Shown: positions 1 to 13,900 of the stretch, piece after piece | How positions within the stretch are numbered: the stretch's first letter is position 1 | Layout of the letters: every line of letters begins with the position of its first letter | Source of the DNA: Polytrichum commune | Lineage: Eukaryota > Streptophyta > Polytrichopsida > Polytrichales > Polytrichaceae | Assembly: GCA_950295325.1 (NCBI GenBank) | Contig: OX485804.1 | Location: forward strand, 46,748,001-46,812,000 | Length of the DNA stretch: 64,000 bases | Reading direction: 5' to 3' | Notes under the pieces: generated by a model | Told to the model about the DNA's origin: nothing | Database searches by the model: none | Seen by the model: only the letters and a program-made list of their open reading frames with translations | Position numbers and translations under genes: made by a program

Positions 1-327
1 TAGCCCCAATTTCTTTTACAAGGAATGACAATTAGTGCTAGATCTACATTTAGTGTTGGTGACACTACACGGGCGGTTTAAAATTAGTATTGAACAAGAC
101 AAAGAGAATCAGTAACACTAAATACAGTATTTAGTGTAGTCATCCTCAAAGAAGGAACTGTGAATTGCACGAGACATGGCACCACATTTATTCTAATGTC
201 TAAGAGTGCGTGCGCTTATATTTATGAAGAAACGGTAACGGTACAATGATTGGTCATCAATTTATGATGGCACAAGTTTTTGAATGGTAGCGATTATTGG
301 TAGGCTTTTCACACCTTTGGCACCTTG

Positions 328-690
328 AAATCTAAAGGTAGATGGGTTTGAAATGGTTATTAAAATTTTTTATTAGCCCATGATACGAAACACACAATTA
401 GTAGGAGACGATTAGCAAATTCAAATCAAGATCGTAGCCACTTTCTTTATGATTGTTGGATTTCAAATGAATATCTTATTCTTTATCCATCAACATGGAG
501 ATTCTTGTGCTCATTGACAAACGGTCATATAGGTCCCCACCAAACTATGTTGAAGCCAATTAAACTTACTAGGTTGTCATATTTTGAGCATACGGTTGGT
601 CCAAAGATCAATCTCTTTTGAACAAACACATGTCTTTTTGATACCCGTTCTTAAAGCCACACCAAATTGCATACAACTCAAATAGAGGCA
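328..690 (+). repeat. Dispersed repeat family A, copy 1
   Basis: This segment shares an ordered series of blocks with the copies at 12366, 14503, 22281, 42069 and 61547: an AAGGTAGATGGG start, a GATTAGCAAATCCAAAT block, GTAGCCACTTTC, GAAGATTCTTGTGCTCA, TCATATAGGTCCCC, and a run ending in ACACATG plus a GTATCCGTTCTTGGAGCC-like block. The better copies end in the complement of the start (CTACCTTAA), so a short terminal inverted repeat is likely. There is no coding capacity, so it is probably a non-autonomous MITE-like element. Confidence 0.6.
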
Positions 691-1319
691 TTCGATGAAT
701 GCCCCCTCCCCACCTGACTTTACCTAAGCCTATAAGATGGTTCTAAAAGCACGCCCTTCCACCATCGACATTATCTAGTGCCGAGCCTAGTTGGCAAATG
801 ATGTGGCATGGTTTAAAAGTGGAGGTTTTAAGCCTCCAGCACTGACCCTCCCATTGGTACCCAGACCTGAGGCAAGAATGTAGGACCCCCAAAAGTGTCG
901 CCTCCTGCCCTTGTGGTTGGTTGCTTTTAGTCTTAGCTATGAGGGCACAAGGAGCTTCATTAACAAAACAAACCGATGGTAAGATAGATGAGTAAGTAAG
1001 GCATTTGGGGATGGGACAAAAACTATCCAACATTCATTGCTTGGTAGACAAAACAATGAACATGTGTGAAAGCTACTTAACTAAAACCTACTTGAAAACC
1101 TCCAGAGCAAGTTCTCGTAAGTGCATTGGGATAGCGGATGCCTCCGCTATAAACGAGGGAACTTTACCCGGTTTTGAGGAAAGACTTTGGTTATTTGATA
1201 AAGTCAGGTGGGGAGGGGGCATAAGATAGGTAACCGAATTAAGCACATCTACCTTATGGGTTTTACAAAGTTCCAATAGGAAGGTTTAGTTGTGAACCTC
1301 CTAAAGATACTCTAAGGTA

Positions 1320-1696
1320 GGGGTGGCAATTACCGTCCAAATTTCAGATGTGCCTAGTTGGGATGCTGAAACTATTTTTTTTATAAATTTTGAGCGCTCC
1401 GCAAAGCTGGTGCAAGAGCAACTATGAAAAAATCAAAAATTTCCAGCATGTCTATGATTTCCTACAAATTTTTAAAGGAAACCTTGTAGAGTGACCAACA
1501 CTCGCAAAAAGGGTACGTGGTATATCCACAGGCTGGATTTCTAAAACCGACCGCTGGCAACCAATGCAATGCTGGCAGCGCTGTGAACGGTAAAAGCACC
1601 TTGATAGGTGCTTTTGTAAACCCAAGTTAAAGCACCTAGATAGGTGCTTCCGACCCTAGGGGTCGACTTTAGGACCTGCACGGAAATTGCCACCCC
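1320..1696. mobile_element. 377-bp TIR element with TA target duplication, nested in family A
   Basis: The ends are inverted repeats: GGGGTGGCAATTACCGT at the left and its near-perfect complement at the right. Both sides are flanked by TA (1318-1319 and 1697-1698). The outside sequence resumes family A: the block before 1318 and the block after 1700 are adjacent in the copy at 14855-14960. The element therefore split an older repeat. The interior has two small palindromes around AAAGCACC/GGTGCTTT. It has no ORF and is a non-autonomous DNA transposon of uncertain superfamily; the TA duplication hints at Tc1/mariner. Confidence 0.65.
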
Positions 1697-3066
1697 TACC
1701 TTACCTCCCTACTTGAACGGACCAATACCAATGTGACATCAACATTCCATTCCGTTTCTTAATGACATATGGGGACTCACCTCTAATAAGGGTGCATCAA
1801 GGACATATAGTACTTCAAACTTGTAATATCTATATATAGAAATTATTAATAGACTTTCTATCCCTTCCACCTTCTAATATGAGTCTTACAAGTTTGAAAG
1901 CTATATGTTTAACTATGAACCCCCAAAAAAAGATTCTACATACTTGAAGAAGGTGCTATCAAGGTGACATCAATGTTATGTATATGCTAAGTAATGGAAA
2001 ACGCACCATAAAGGTGCATCGAAACTAAATATGGCATAAATGTTCTCTAATACATACGGCAACTTTTGATAAGCTTGCCATGCCTTAACTCTTCCTCTAG
2101 AAGCAGAGTTGATTTGGAATCTTTTGGGTGCCGTATTCATGCAGGTGGGCTTTGGTGTGTGTAAGATGGAGGTTTTTGCTCAAAAATATATTTCCGAAAA
2201 CAAGTGAGCTCTTTCAAACTCTAACTATCAACAATCCCGCCAACAACCAAGGGAGCTTCATGAAGCAGCTTGACCCGCCACACGTGAAGGCAATGGGTCC
2301 ATAATAGTATTTACTATTTGTGACATTTGTGGGATTCCAAACACATCACCAAAAAAAAATGATTTTTGTAAACCTGGACTAAATCCAAGTCCAGAATTAT
2401 AATTTGTTGAGTTCCTCGATCATATGATCTTACGATAGGATTGTATGGTAAGATCCTCCGATGTAGAGTTGATTATGATAATATTAAAGCATGCGTGGAC
2501 TGTATTTTCACTATTCAACATTTACTTGTGTAGACTTAACACCAAAAAACAAATATCTGAATTTTTTTTCTCCATCATATCTTAATAGCATAACATAGCA
2601 AGTACTTACTAAGGATTCACATATCTCCCATAAAATATTAATATATCATAAGTGTATCGACGGATCCACCGATAGAATTGAAGCAACCACAAAATCAATC
2701 ATTCAAAAATATATCCGTATTTACTTTAATACATCATATCTATATTTGCCAAACGCACAATGCACAAAATCCACCGAGACCTCACTACCAAAAAACAAGC
2801 CATGCTCCAAGGGGATTGGGCCGGAGACTAATGCATACATAGAATCAAAGGAACGCGGCTTTGGACCCTAGTTGTATTGCCATGACACCACAACCAATCA
2901 ACCAACAATGGTTCAATATGATTGCCTCACGCCACACATGCAACACAAATTGGGTTTAAGATGTGCCCTTGTCATCTTGTCATCTTAGTCACTCCCAAGT
3001 GTGGGAGGTTGAATCATGGGTTCTTGCCATATGGAACGAGTATGAAATACGCGACACCCTTTATGA

Positions 3067-3263
3067 TATTTAGTGTCACTTACTATTTGGAGTAACTTAT
3101 TGTTATGGCACTATATCGTCAATGTGAATTTTTACCAAGCAAAGATTTGAATGTTATATATTAGTGTCCAAACAACCAGTTTGACCTTTATTGGTAAGAG
3201 ATGAGATCCAAAGTAAAACGTTATAACACAACGTAACTCCAAATAGAAAGTGACACTAAATAC
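3067..3263. repeat. Foldback (MITE-like) element
   Basis: The left arm begins ATTTAGTGTCACTTACTATT and the right arm is its near complement, ending AATAGAAAGTGACACTAAAT. Each arm runs about 45 bases with a central spacer. There is no ORF. Related short arms occur at 34-150. Confidence 0.55.
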
Positions 3264-4902
3264 TATAAACGGTGTAGTGGTGGTGCATTACACCAACATA
3301 AAACGAAGTGCATTCCGCATTGGGGAATGTGCATAAAATTGGGAATCGGGCCAACCTAAGAACACCACTTCACATGTTTGCCAAGCTATGAAGCAAAGGG
3401 TGACGGAAACGGGTCACACTTACTCTCTTTCAAACCCGAAACCTCTCACATCCATTGCAACCGATCGCAATTATTATCGACCATTCAAGATCACAAATGT
3501 GATATTGTCATGTCACATCTTCCACGCCTCCTTGATACACATGCGTTGGTCGTTAATAGATGATTATTAGTTATACACACATCATAGCTCCCTAATAGCG
3601 AGATTAGAGGCTAGCCTTTTTTATTACCTAACCTATACCTACACTATACATATAAGGGCCACTTCACACACGAGCCAGGAGCCGTGACCATGAAATTGTG
3701 AGAGCCCAAATAAAAGTGTCCAAAGGCCGTCCCAACAAACGTCCAAAATCATGTAGAGTGGTCACGGATCCTCAAGTGTAGTGTGAAGTCATATGTGACC
3801 AGGCCCCCAACCAAATGCTATTTCAATGAATTTCTATTCATGCAGGTCCTCGCACATAATAATATAAAATTAAATCAACGGTTGTGAGCATTCGGAGTGC
3901 CATGGTCTCCCGATTTTGTGTTAGGCCTACCTCCAAGAGGTGGTTTTTGAAAATAGTTCAAATGACCATGAAACATGAACCATTCGATGATGCCATGTAG
4001 GAATCCATGTAGACTTTTACATCCATCTTGCATTCACATACTCCTTTGGTCCCTCAAGCACAGTGTGAAGCGAACTTGGACCGGCTCTACCTTTTCCACC
4101 AATGAGAGTGCTTGAAGTGTAATGGCAACAGGCTCACAGTCTCGTGTGTGAAGTAGCCCTAACCCTAAGCCTTTTAATTTGAAAGCCAAATTGAAGATTA
4201 TCGTGCTCATGAAGGTGTCATGTAGGTGCCCCCCCCCCCCAATCATGTTGAGTATTAAGCCTAGAATGGTTAGCATACTTTGAGCACGTAGATCTTCACC
4301 CAACCACAAACCACTCCCATATAGGTGTCCACATTATTGTTGTGTTTAATTTAGGCATGTCTACCTTACAAACATGAAGTTTGGCATGGCATCTAGTGCT
4401 TCTCAATATTGCTGTTCCTTATACAAATGTTTAGAGGAAGTCAGAATGCACAACTAGCTGAAATACAATCTTCAAAGGACAAGAGACAATGTGTGAAATA
4501 TCTCGTGCGAAAAGTGGGCGATGTCATATAAAGCAATGACAAACGAATTTTTCCTACACAAATGGCTACATTTTCCCAACCAACAACCGGCTCTCGATAT
4601 GTTCACTACAAGCTTCACAGGGTTTGTTTCTAAAAATACAATTGTCAAGGCTGTACCCTCATAAATTGCTTCCCAATAGCGAGATTAGGTAGAGGCTAGC
4701 CTTTATCAACAGCTGAACTACATCCACACTCTAAAGAAGACTTTCCTTTTCTTTTTATTTTGACAGACAGCTTCACAATAATCTCCTCACCTAGCAGTGA
4801 CCTAATTGTTTGTCATAGATTGTTGGCCAAACACCATACTATACCCAACCAAAACAAGCAAGAGCTCCTTTGCTTCTCCAATCCCGATCCCAACCGATCC
4901 AA

Positions 4903-7900
4903 TCAGTCGTTACCAAGGTCATGTGGAGAGGCTTGCCTGGATTGTGGGCTCACTCCAGGTTGCGTCATCACAGGTCTTGTCAAAGGCTTCAATTCCTGCA
5001 TTATGTCAGAGAACGAAGGTCTTTGTCTAGGATCCCTGCAAAATCTCAATTTAATTTCCACTTGTCAGACCTGGAGATAGAATATTCTTAGAATCCATTT
5101 TTATGGAGAAAAACACTCATGTGTGACGTATAGAGTACATATGCATTACAGCAACGTTATCCTTTTCATCGCACCGGAGTTTTGGTTAGGGGTTGGTTGT
5201 TTTGCATACATCAAAACTTTCCATGTTCAGTAAGTTTTCAGTGCATGCTTGGAGTTGCTGTGGAGGATTGAATGGAGAACATTTTATGTTGGTTCATTCA
5301 GGGCCAAACTCATTTTAGGACCTCTTGCCATGCCAAAATGAGTTTGGACCTCAATGAACTGATATAGAAAGTTCTTAGTTCAAAATTCACCACCAACACC
5401 AAGCATGCACCGAAACCTTACCGAACATGGAAAGTATTGATGTATGCAAAAACAACCAACTCTTGACTGAAACTCAGGTTGAATTTGAAGGATATCTCTA
5501 CCTATCCTTAGAAGTCTCTCAAACCCATGTTTTGGTACGGACATTATATATTGTCAAAAGTGGGGCGAAACTCCCTGCCAAAACATGGAATTGAGTTTTG
5601 AGTGACTTTTAGGAAGAGGTTTAAGACACATCGGGTTCTGACTTTTAGCAACAAAAATAACAGAATTATAAACCTGACTGTAAACCTGTACTAAAGTCAA
5701 AATTATCAAAATTATCACGGTTCCCTGAAAGAATGACACATACGTGCGCCAGCATGCTTGGATGATGTTTGCAATAGACGGATCAGTATTCTCAGGAATC
5801 GGAAGCCTTCGATGCTGAAAACCAACAGCACCCACCACCTGAACACAGAAAAATGTTGTCCACACTTAGCAAGACAAAATTAGGACAATAAAGACAGGGA
5901 GATAAATACAAAAGTATATTTCTTGGTTCCTTTATTCTCTTTTATTTTTGTTCGTGTCAGCAACCCAAAAGGATTGAAAACAGTGGCGTTGTTGCAAAAA
6001 ACTGGCGACACAAGCTCAACATCTAACAAGAGGAAGTTAGATGCTTTTGTACACCTCGAATGCATATATTTGTATTGCCCAAAATTAGCAAAGAATCCAA
6101 TTTTTCTAATACTCTTGAACATCAACCTATCTATGATAACTTCAATGTAGGGCATAATGAAGTGGAACTGAATGGTCATGAAATTTAACCACAGTACTGA
6201 TGTACTTATGAAACTTTGATTTGGAGAGGCACTAATAGCACACCTTGTGAATATACAATCATGTTAATTCAAACAGTACTTGAAGCCCATTTGAAGGCAT
6301 CCAGATGAATACGACCCTAAAGACGCCTTGTTGTATACCAATGAATGACTCAACCAAAGTCAAAATTCCCACAGAATAGCAAAAAAACAAACCTGGATGG
6401 GATTCATGCCCGCCCAAGGTTGCTGAAGAGTAGACAACTCCCACAATATAACTCCAAAACTGTATACATCAGACCTGCAGCGAAGACCAACCAATGAGCA
6501 TCAGCAAAATTGTGACCTTATTTACACAACAATATTGCCAACATACATAAGAAAATAGAGTGCCAACTGAGGCATTTGTCTCCTTGGACAATTGAGATGA
6601 AATTCATTCTAGAAACTGTACTTCAAAACTTGATATGAATGATGAGTAAAATGCAGGTGTTTATACTTTTCATCAGAGAGCTCATTCCGTAGAACTTCTG
6701 GTGCCATCCACTCTGGCTGCATTGAAATAAAATAAAGGGCCCACTTGTCAAAATTTGAATGTGGGCTTTCATCCAGCCACTTTCCATCATGATGAGAAAC
6801 AATTTTTCAGTATTTCTCAAATGCAAATTCGACACTGCTCTCCAATTTTACAAGACGACATAAAATCAATTGCACTACCAGTAGGCAGTAATTGGCATAA
6901 CCTCAATCTATTCAACATCCTTCTACTTTAATATTAAAGAGTAACCACCTTGGTACTTTGTCATTTAGGGGTTTATATGTGAACCATAGATAGAACACAA
7001 GCCCTTCAAGAATAACTGTCGCCCTAGAGCCTACCACATGCCAGAACTTCCCAATATTTATGGAACTCCCTTTTCAGATGAAAGTTTAATGTAAGGTGGT
7101 TGAAATTTCACAGGAGCTGAAGGCATGTTAGAGAAATACTGTGAGCATTATACTTATACCAACAATTCTAAGTATGTTCACATCAACACCAGCTAACAAA
7201 CAGGTTCAAGATCCAATCAAGAGCTTAGCCTTCCATAGATTGCCCATGCAATTCTTCATCCATCTAAAAACATTCACTAACTCCAACACAAAATAAAATA
7301 GGACACAGCTCTGTACATACCGTTCCAGCACTAGACTTTGAAGTTAGGAAAGTGTTGTGCTTGATCCGTGAGAGTCCAAAATCACAAACCTGCAATCATA
7401 AATTGACAAGAACAAAAGACTCTTAAGATAAATTAAGTGCATGGAACGACAATGACTGAAACTGTTTACTCTACATCCACACTATAAATAGGAAATGCAC
7501 ATCAAAAGAACATTAAAAAACTATGTGATGTAGGGGACATTGGTCCAAGTGAACCTACACTTACTAAATTCCAACCTTCTCAATATATATACTTATCAAT
7601 AAGCAACACGCCTACACAAAGAACACTAACACCAACAATATTACTAGAAACTTTTGGTCAACCATTCCAGAGTTGCCACTCAAGACCTTGTTTTTACTCT
7701 TGTCTCCCTCTGTAAAAGTTTCCCTATTTAGAATTCTCCCTCTTTCAAAGTGAGCAGAATGCACTACCTTCACTGTCCAGTTCTTGTCAACCAGTAAGTT
7801 TGGTGATTTAAGATCCCTATGTACAACTGGGGGTGATGAGCGATGAAGATAATTCATCCCTTTAACCTGCAGTCACAAAACGAATATTATCCCAGCATTA

Positions 7901-10900
7901 CATTTGAGTCCTTGAGTCTAATATCAAAATGAAAAATGTTGCTATTTGAAATAACCAATTTTTTTTTAAACAGGAAACCCATCAATAATTCTCTAGCAAA
8001 CAATGCAACAAGGCAACTAATCCTAAAATCAAGTATCAATGATTGATCTTCACTAAACGGCAACCACTAGTACACCTCAATTAATATAGCGATTCACAAA
8101 ACCATCTAGCCTACTCTGATATAATACTCACAACATCCAAAGCCATCCGGACACGGCGCCGCTCATCGAGTTCCCGATTCGGTCTATGGAGCAGTCTGTA
8201 TAGACTTCCTCTGCACACCCAATATGACAAACAAATCCATTTAACTTCTTTAAAGCAGCTGGAATCAAAGGTTATGTTTATAACAAAAAGTAAAAGTGTC
8301 GACCCTTTCCAAGCAACGTATAGTATTCCAATATGTATGTCAGGGTTTTATCAGAATGAGTAACTACACACAACCCAGCTTGAGTTCTCATAGAACTATA
8401 CACGCAAGCAAGTTTCGGTGATGTAAGAAATTTTTGTCATCTAACTTTCAGGTCATGGTCAGCTCAGCCTGCGGTAACTTATTATCAAAGTTAAGAAAGA
8501 ACACTTGTATTTACTGCCTGACTGAATAAATGTGAAACTTACCTTGGGCAAAATTCAGTAATGATAGATAAGTTGGGAGGTTTTGTAACTGCTCCCATAA
8601 AGAGGACAATGTTTGGATGTCGTAATCTTCTCATAATTGCAACCTTCACAATGCAAGTAAATTGATGATGTAAACCTCAAAATTCAACAATGATAATCAT
8701 CCAGAATATAAGTATCCATCTCTTAAAACAATATCCACTGTAACCATAGGTTGATTGGAGATTTATGAATTTATGCTGTTGTAAATAGTTAACCTCTCTC
8801 CCTGAACCAATCTCCAAGTCCACCTTCTTCACCAGCTTTGAAGAAAGTGTCTTGTAAGTTGAGAGGGTTGCAAAACAAGACACTTGAGCATTTGGACAGG
8901 CAAACCTAGGTCATAGGAGCAAAACAGGATACCTCCATTTTGAACTCTTCAAGTGCCTCCACCTTCAAATCTTGTTCCAGAAACACTTTCACAGCAACGT
9001 CCTGCAACAATCAACCACTTCTATGACTGGCAGTCCACACCACACTCAGGCTCTCAATTTATATCAACAACTTTTTCTCCAACACTCAAACTCTCATTGG
9101 TCCTTCTGAATTCAAAAAATTCCATCATGACTATATTATACTGGTGAGAGTAGATATATACAGAACAAAAGCCCAAAGAAGTTCAAATAAGGCGTCACTC
9201 AAGTTTAAGAGAAAAGAATTTAAGCTGTAAGATACTCACAGAGCCTTGCCAGTCGGCACGATAAACTTTGCCATAAGAGCCTGCAACAGAGTATAATACC
9301 ATTTGGATTGAAAAGGTTAAAAATGTTGCAATGCAAGATGACACAGATTATCACTTCTTGTGGACATGCATTCATTCATTCATTTATTCAGCAACACATG
9401 CATCCAATCTAAATTTGCATCCAAGAACATTAATAAATAAATATTCTTTTATGGAAACCCTTTAAAGGAATCCATTATACAATTTTTCATTTTGTTTAGT
9501 GTGTAGCTAAATGAGTCTTAACTTAAGAAGGTTACCTCATGCTGTCATCCATTATTTGTCATCACATATATCATCATACATGGCAATGTTGAGCTGTGAT
9601 CAACCTTCGAGGAACAATAAAAGGGAACAATGTTTCTGAGGACCAACCTTGTCCTATCCGTTCTCCAATGATCAAATCCTCCCATGGAATCTCAAACTCC
9701 TTTGCAAATGCAACCGCATTTTCAACCAACTTCCCTCTTGAATACCTATTTATTTCGTCTTCCTGGCTATCTGAAGCTCGACTTCCAGTTCCCATACCCG
9801 TACCACCCCCCCGCCCACCCGCCTCATTATCCGACTGCCCACCTGAATTTACATCCCCCGAATTCCTTTGCCCCCTTAACATATCTTGGTTTTGACTAGC
9901 TTTCGATCCTTGGTACTCATCATATCGGTTGTTTCCACCTCTCGATTTTTCCCTGTCCCACGCTGAGTTATGTGAACTGTTCTCTTTTTCTTGTTCTCGT
10001 TCTTTCGCAATTTGCACAACCCCAAGCCGTTGACTATCTTCTAAGGGGCTAAAATCAAACGGTTGCGCAGCAATTCCGCCACGTGGCGACGGTATCCCCC
10101 CTCTGTATGGACCCATATTTTGTGCACGTGGCGAACTTACTGAAGCCCCCTTGTCCAGGTCAGCAGAGGCAACCCTAATAGGGACCGTGAGAATAGGTTT
10201 AGGTGGTGGTGCAAGGCTTATAGCCAGCTCAACATTAGGAACAGATTGTGGTCCCGATACACTGTTCCCCTCGCGAGGTCCTAACCCACTTCTTGCCCAG
10301 TTATGTACAGATACACTGCTCCCTGCAAATGGGATAGGCCTCTCAAACTGCAAAGGTGAAGCAATCACAGCTGGCGGAGCTGCCAGCCGTCCATCCGGCG
10401 CCATTATCTGACCTGGCTGAGCAAGGAGGTCCACCATCCATTCCCTACAAAACAAAACAAGAAAAAGTCAAAAACGTAACCCACAATGTGTGAATGCATT
10501 ATAAAAGTAAGCCCCAAATTCAACCAAACATTATAGAGTTATACTTTGATTCAACTCAACTTTTGGTCAGGAGTTGGTTGTTTTACATACATCAACACTT
10601 GCCACTTTTGGTAAGTTGTCGGTGCATGCTTGGAGTTTATGTGGAGGTTTGAACAAGGAAAACATTCTATATCAATTCATTGCAGACCAAACCTATTCAG
10701 TTTAGCACCTCTTCTCTTGGCATGCCAAAATAAGTTTGGCCCGCAATGAACCAATATAGAATGTTCTTCTTTGTTCAAACCTCCACATGAACTCCAAACA
10801 TGCACCGAAAACTTGCCCATCATGGAAAGTGTTGATGTATGCAAAACAATCAACTCCTCACCAAATGTCCACTTGGATTCAAGGATAACTCTATTAGAAT

Positions 10901-13900
10901 GGATCAGAAAATATGTAAAGGCTACCAGAACCAACTAAACCCAGATATATAGAAAGCCTTTGTTCTTCATGGAACGCTACTAGATTGATTCAAGGAAAAG
11001 TCAGCACTGTTGCTTAAGAATCCCCATTCATCCTTAATTACAACACAAAAGGCATTCAATAAATCCACTTAACAGTGTCCACCACTTTTCAGATGATATA
11101 ATCATTATGCTTTTATAGGATAGGCAACGTCACGTAGATTTTCTCAAAAAATATATTATTATTTTTTATTATTATTATTATTATTAGATGAATACCTCTC
11201 ATCTCCACATTTTATGACGACCATAGCGTCATCTTCTTTGCCACAATAAGAGCTCCCACGAACCAGCCTACAGGGCAGGCCCACGCTGTCTGCCATCACC
11301 TGAAAACAGACAAAGGCATAGTCCCCCACGACTTAAAAACCCAAGTAATGCACTATTTATGTAATATCACTTGAAATTAGCTTCCATTTGCCTGCACCAA
11401 ACTTCTAAATGGACCAACCTCTGTTCAAAAGTCGACATGAATAAAACAAAATAATACGATCTTACTAAGACAAAATAATACTAAGACAAAATAATAGACC
11501 TTATTAACCAACTGAGAGACATCATTGCACAATTGCACAACTGAGAGAACATCGGTTCATTGAGGGTCGAATTCATTTTGGCATGAATTGAGAGGTGCTA
11601 CGATGAGTTTGGCCTTCAATGAACGGAGAGAGGTTACTCTCCAATCAAATTCAAATACTACCTCCAACCATGCACCATCACAAGTGGAAAAGATTTATTG
11701 ATATTGTATGTAAAACAACCAATGGAAGATCATAAGGAACCAACTTCAAACAAAAAAGCCCATTGAGTGAGGTCAAAGGATAACAAACAATACAAAAACC
11801 CTATCGTTGACCAATAAGTGAGGTCAATTCCCATCTTCTTTGACCATTCTTATATCTCCACATTTACCTTGAAGAGCAATGCTCGATGTCTTCCTAGGCC
11901 GGCCCGTAACATTCCAATAGGGAGAACAATGGTACCCAAAAGTGCAGTCAATTTTGTTGTTGCATCTCGCCAAGCCTCCACTATGCTCTCATCTGTCAAC
12001 GCGGCACCTCCCATTTTTGCAGCCACCATTTGGGCCAACTTGGCGGCAAGATCCAAAACCTCTTGAGAATTATATGCGATTCCTATCGCGCGATCTTCAA
12101 GCTCTTTCAGGTCAGGGTCTCCATTTCGGTCCACCAAGATGACTTCAAATGTTGCATCTGCGGGAGAAACGTTTCGTAGCGAGTCCAAAGGAGGCATTCG
12201 GCCGAGTTCATTTGAATCCGTGCACATGGACCATACGTATGGGCTCATACCCCAGACTTCATAAAATCCATCTTCAATTCGATCCTCATATCCCAGACAA
12301 TTGCTCACCTGCAAAGTCAATCACAAAACCAGCAGATCAATCACCTTTTAAAACACTTTCTTATTAAAGATAGATGGGTCGTAAATAGTTAAATATGCCC
12401 ACTTCTCGTAGGATATGAAACGTGCGATTAGTTAGTATGAGATGTTTAGCAAATCCAAGTCATCGAAACCGTAGCCACTTTCCCTCATAATTTTCAGAGC
12501 TCATATGAAGATATTATTTATTATCAGAGTGAAGATTCAAGTGCTCAATATATGGTCATATAGGTCCCCCCAATCATGTTGATGACTACTGGACCTACAA
12601 TGGTTATCATAAGTTGAGCACGTAGTCCAATTTCTTTAAACACAAGATGCCCTTTTGGTATCTGCTCTTTGGTATTTGTCCCCTATGGCATCCATTAGTT
12701 GTTTTGCATACAATATCAGTAAATTCTTTCCACACGTGGTGCATGCTTGGAGGTAGTGTTTGAACTTGATTGGAGAGTACCCTATTTCGATCCATTGAAG
12801 GCCAAACTCATTGTAGCACCTCTCGGTCCATGCCAAAATGAGTTTCACCCCTCAACGAAATCATAAAGAATGTTCTTCATTCAGTAACACTACCTCCAAG
12901 CATGCACCAAAAACTTACCGAACATGGAAGGTGTTGATGTACGCAAAACAAACAACCAATTATTAAGAAAAAAATCCTTTTACAGTGACCATAGGAGTGG
13001 CTCTAATAATAACAGCTAAAGATTCTTTCCGTCATTCTTAAGGATTCAAAAAATGATATCAGTACCTACTAACTCACCCAATAACGGTAAGCAATGGCCT
13101 CTACTTTGCTGACACCTGGCATCAGCCGTTTGCTGTCTATGGGACCACGGGTATTAGCATTGAGATCCGGGTCATCAACAGCCGCAGCCTCGGCCGCCAC
13201 TCGCAGTGCTAGCGCCAATTGGAGCTGAAAATCTTCTTCAGCTTGTTGAAAATTGACACCTCCCACGGGCCCAATATATGATGCAAATCCAAGGGAATTA
13301 CTCTCAGCTGAGCTCCCTGGAACAGATGCCACATTTGGACTTCCCGACACAGAATTTGCTGCACTTCCACTGGACGTCCGCGATAGTACCTAAAACAAAA
13401 CCCAAAAAAAAAAAATTAAAAATCAGTTTTGCTTTTATCAGTTCCATAATGAAATTCATCAACAGGCGTGCAATGATAACATGGCAGAGAGCATTCCTTG
13501 AAGTTACAGACCAAGCTTCCTCCTGCATAGAAGAAGAAGAAGAAGAAGATGTTTTATTTCACGCTTATTTCCCAAAATAAGTACTTGACGATGACGATGA
13601 TGATGAGGATGATGTCTGTGCCTGAAACAAAAGCCTTCAAGGTTAAATACCATACCCTGCTCTTTGGTTCAGCATAAAGATAATAAATATTTCTTTTTGT
13701 TTGAAGCTCTTTTTTTTTGACACATGTGTCGATATCTCATTGGTTGGGACCTGTAAAATCCCACATGGAAATCACATTCTGGCACTCAAAAGTGCCAAAC
13801 CAAAGGGCATGGTATACAGTAATCACTGCATGGTCAAAAATTCAGTTAGCTCTGTCGACCTTCTTTCATCCACTATAGAGACGAACAAGGATTTGAGGAA

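Larger units (their letters stand above)
1..4902. other. Intergenic repeat-rich region
   Basis: I see no convincing gene here; open frames are short and lack recognisable motifs. The stretch holds dispersed repeats: a copy of the AAGGTAGA-ended family near 328-690, a second copy of that family split by the TIR element at 1320-1696, a foldback at 3067-3263, and a degenerate copy around 4190-4320. A short motif with AATAGCGAGATTAG recurs near 3596 and 4677. The first 150 bases also contain a small inverted repeat around ATTTAGTGT, similar to the 3067 foldback. The last part is the 3' flank of the kinase gene, which ends at 4903 on the minus strand. Confidence 0.6.

Noticed and set aside
9596-9899. 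Plus-strand open frames opposite the large kinase linker exon
   Set aside because: They are shadows of the minus-strand exon 10444-9648; the Pro-rich content mirrors its Gly/Ser/Arg codons.
13500-13625. Extra poly-Ser kinase exon near GCACAGACATCATCC
   Set aside because: There is an acceptor-like site and a Ser repeat, but no donor keeps the frame, and the flanking exons already join in phase without it.
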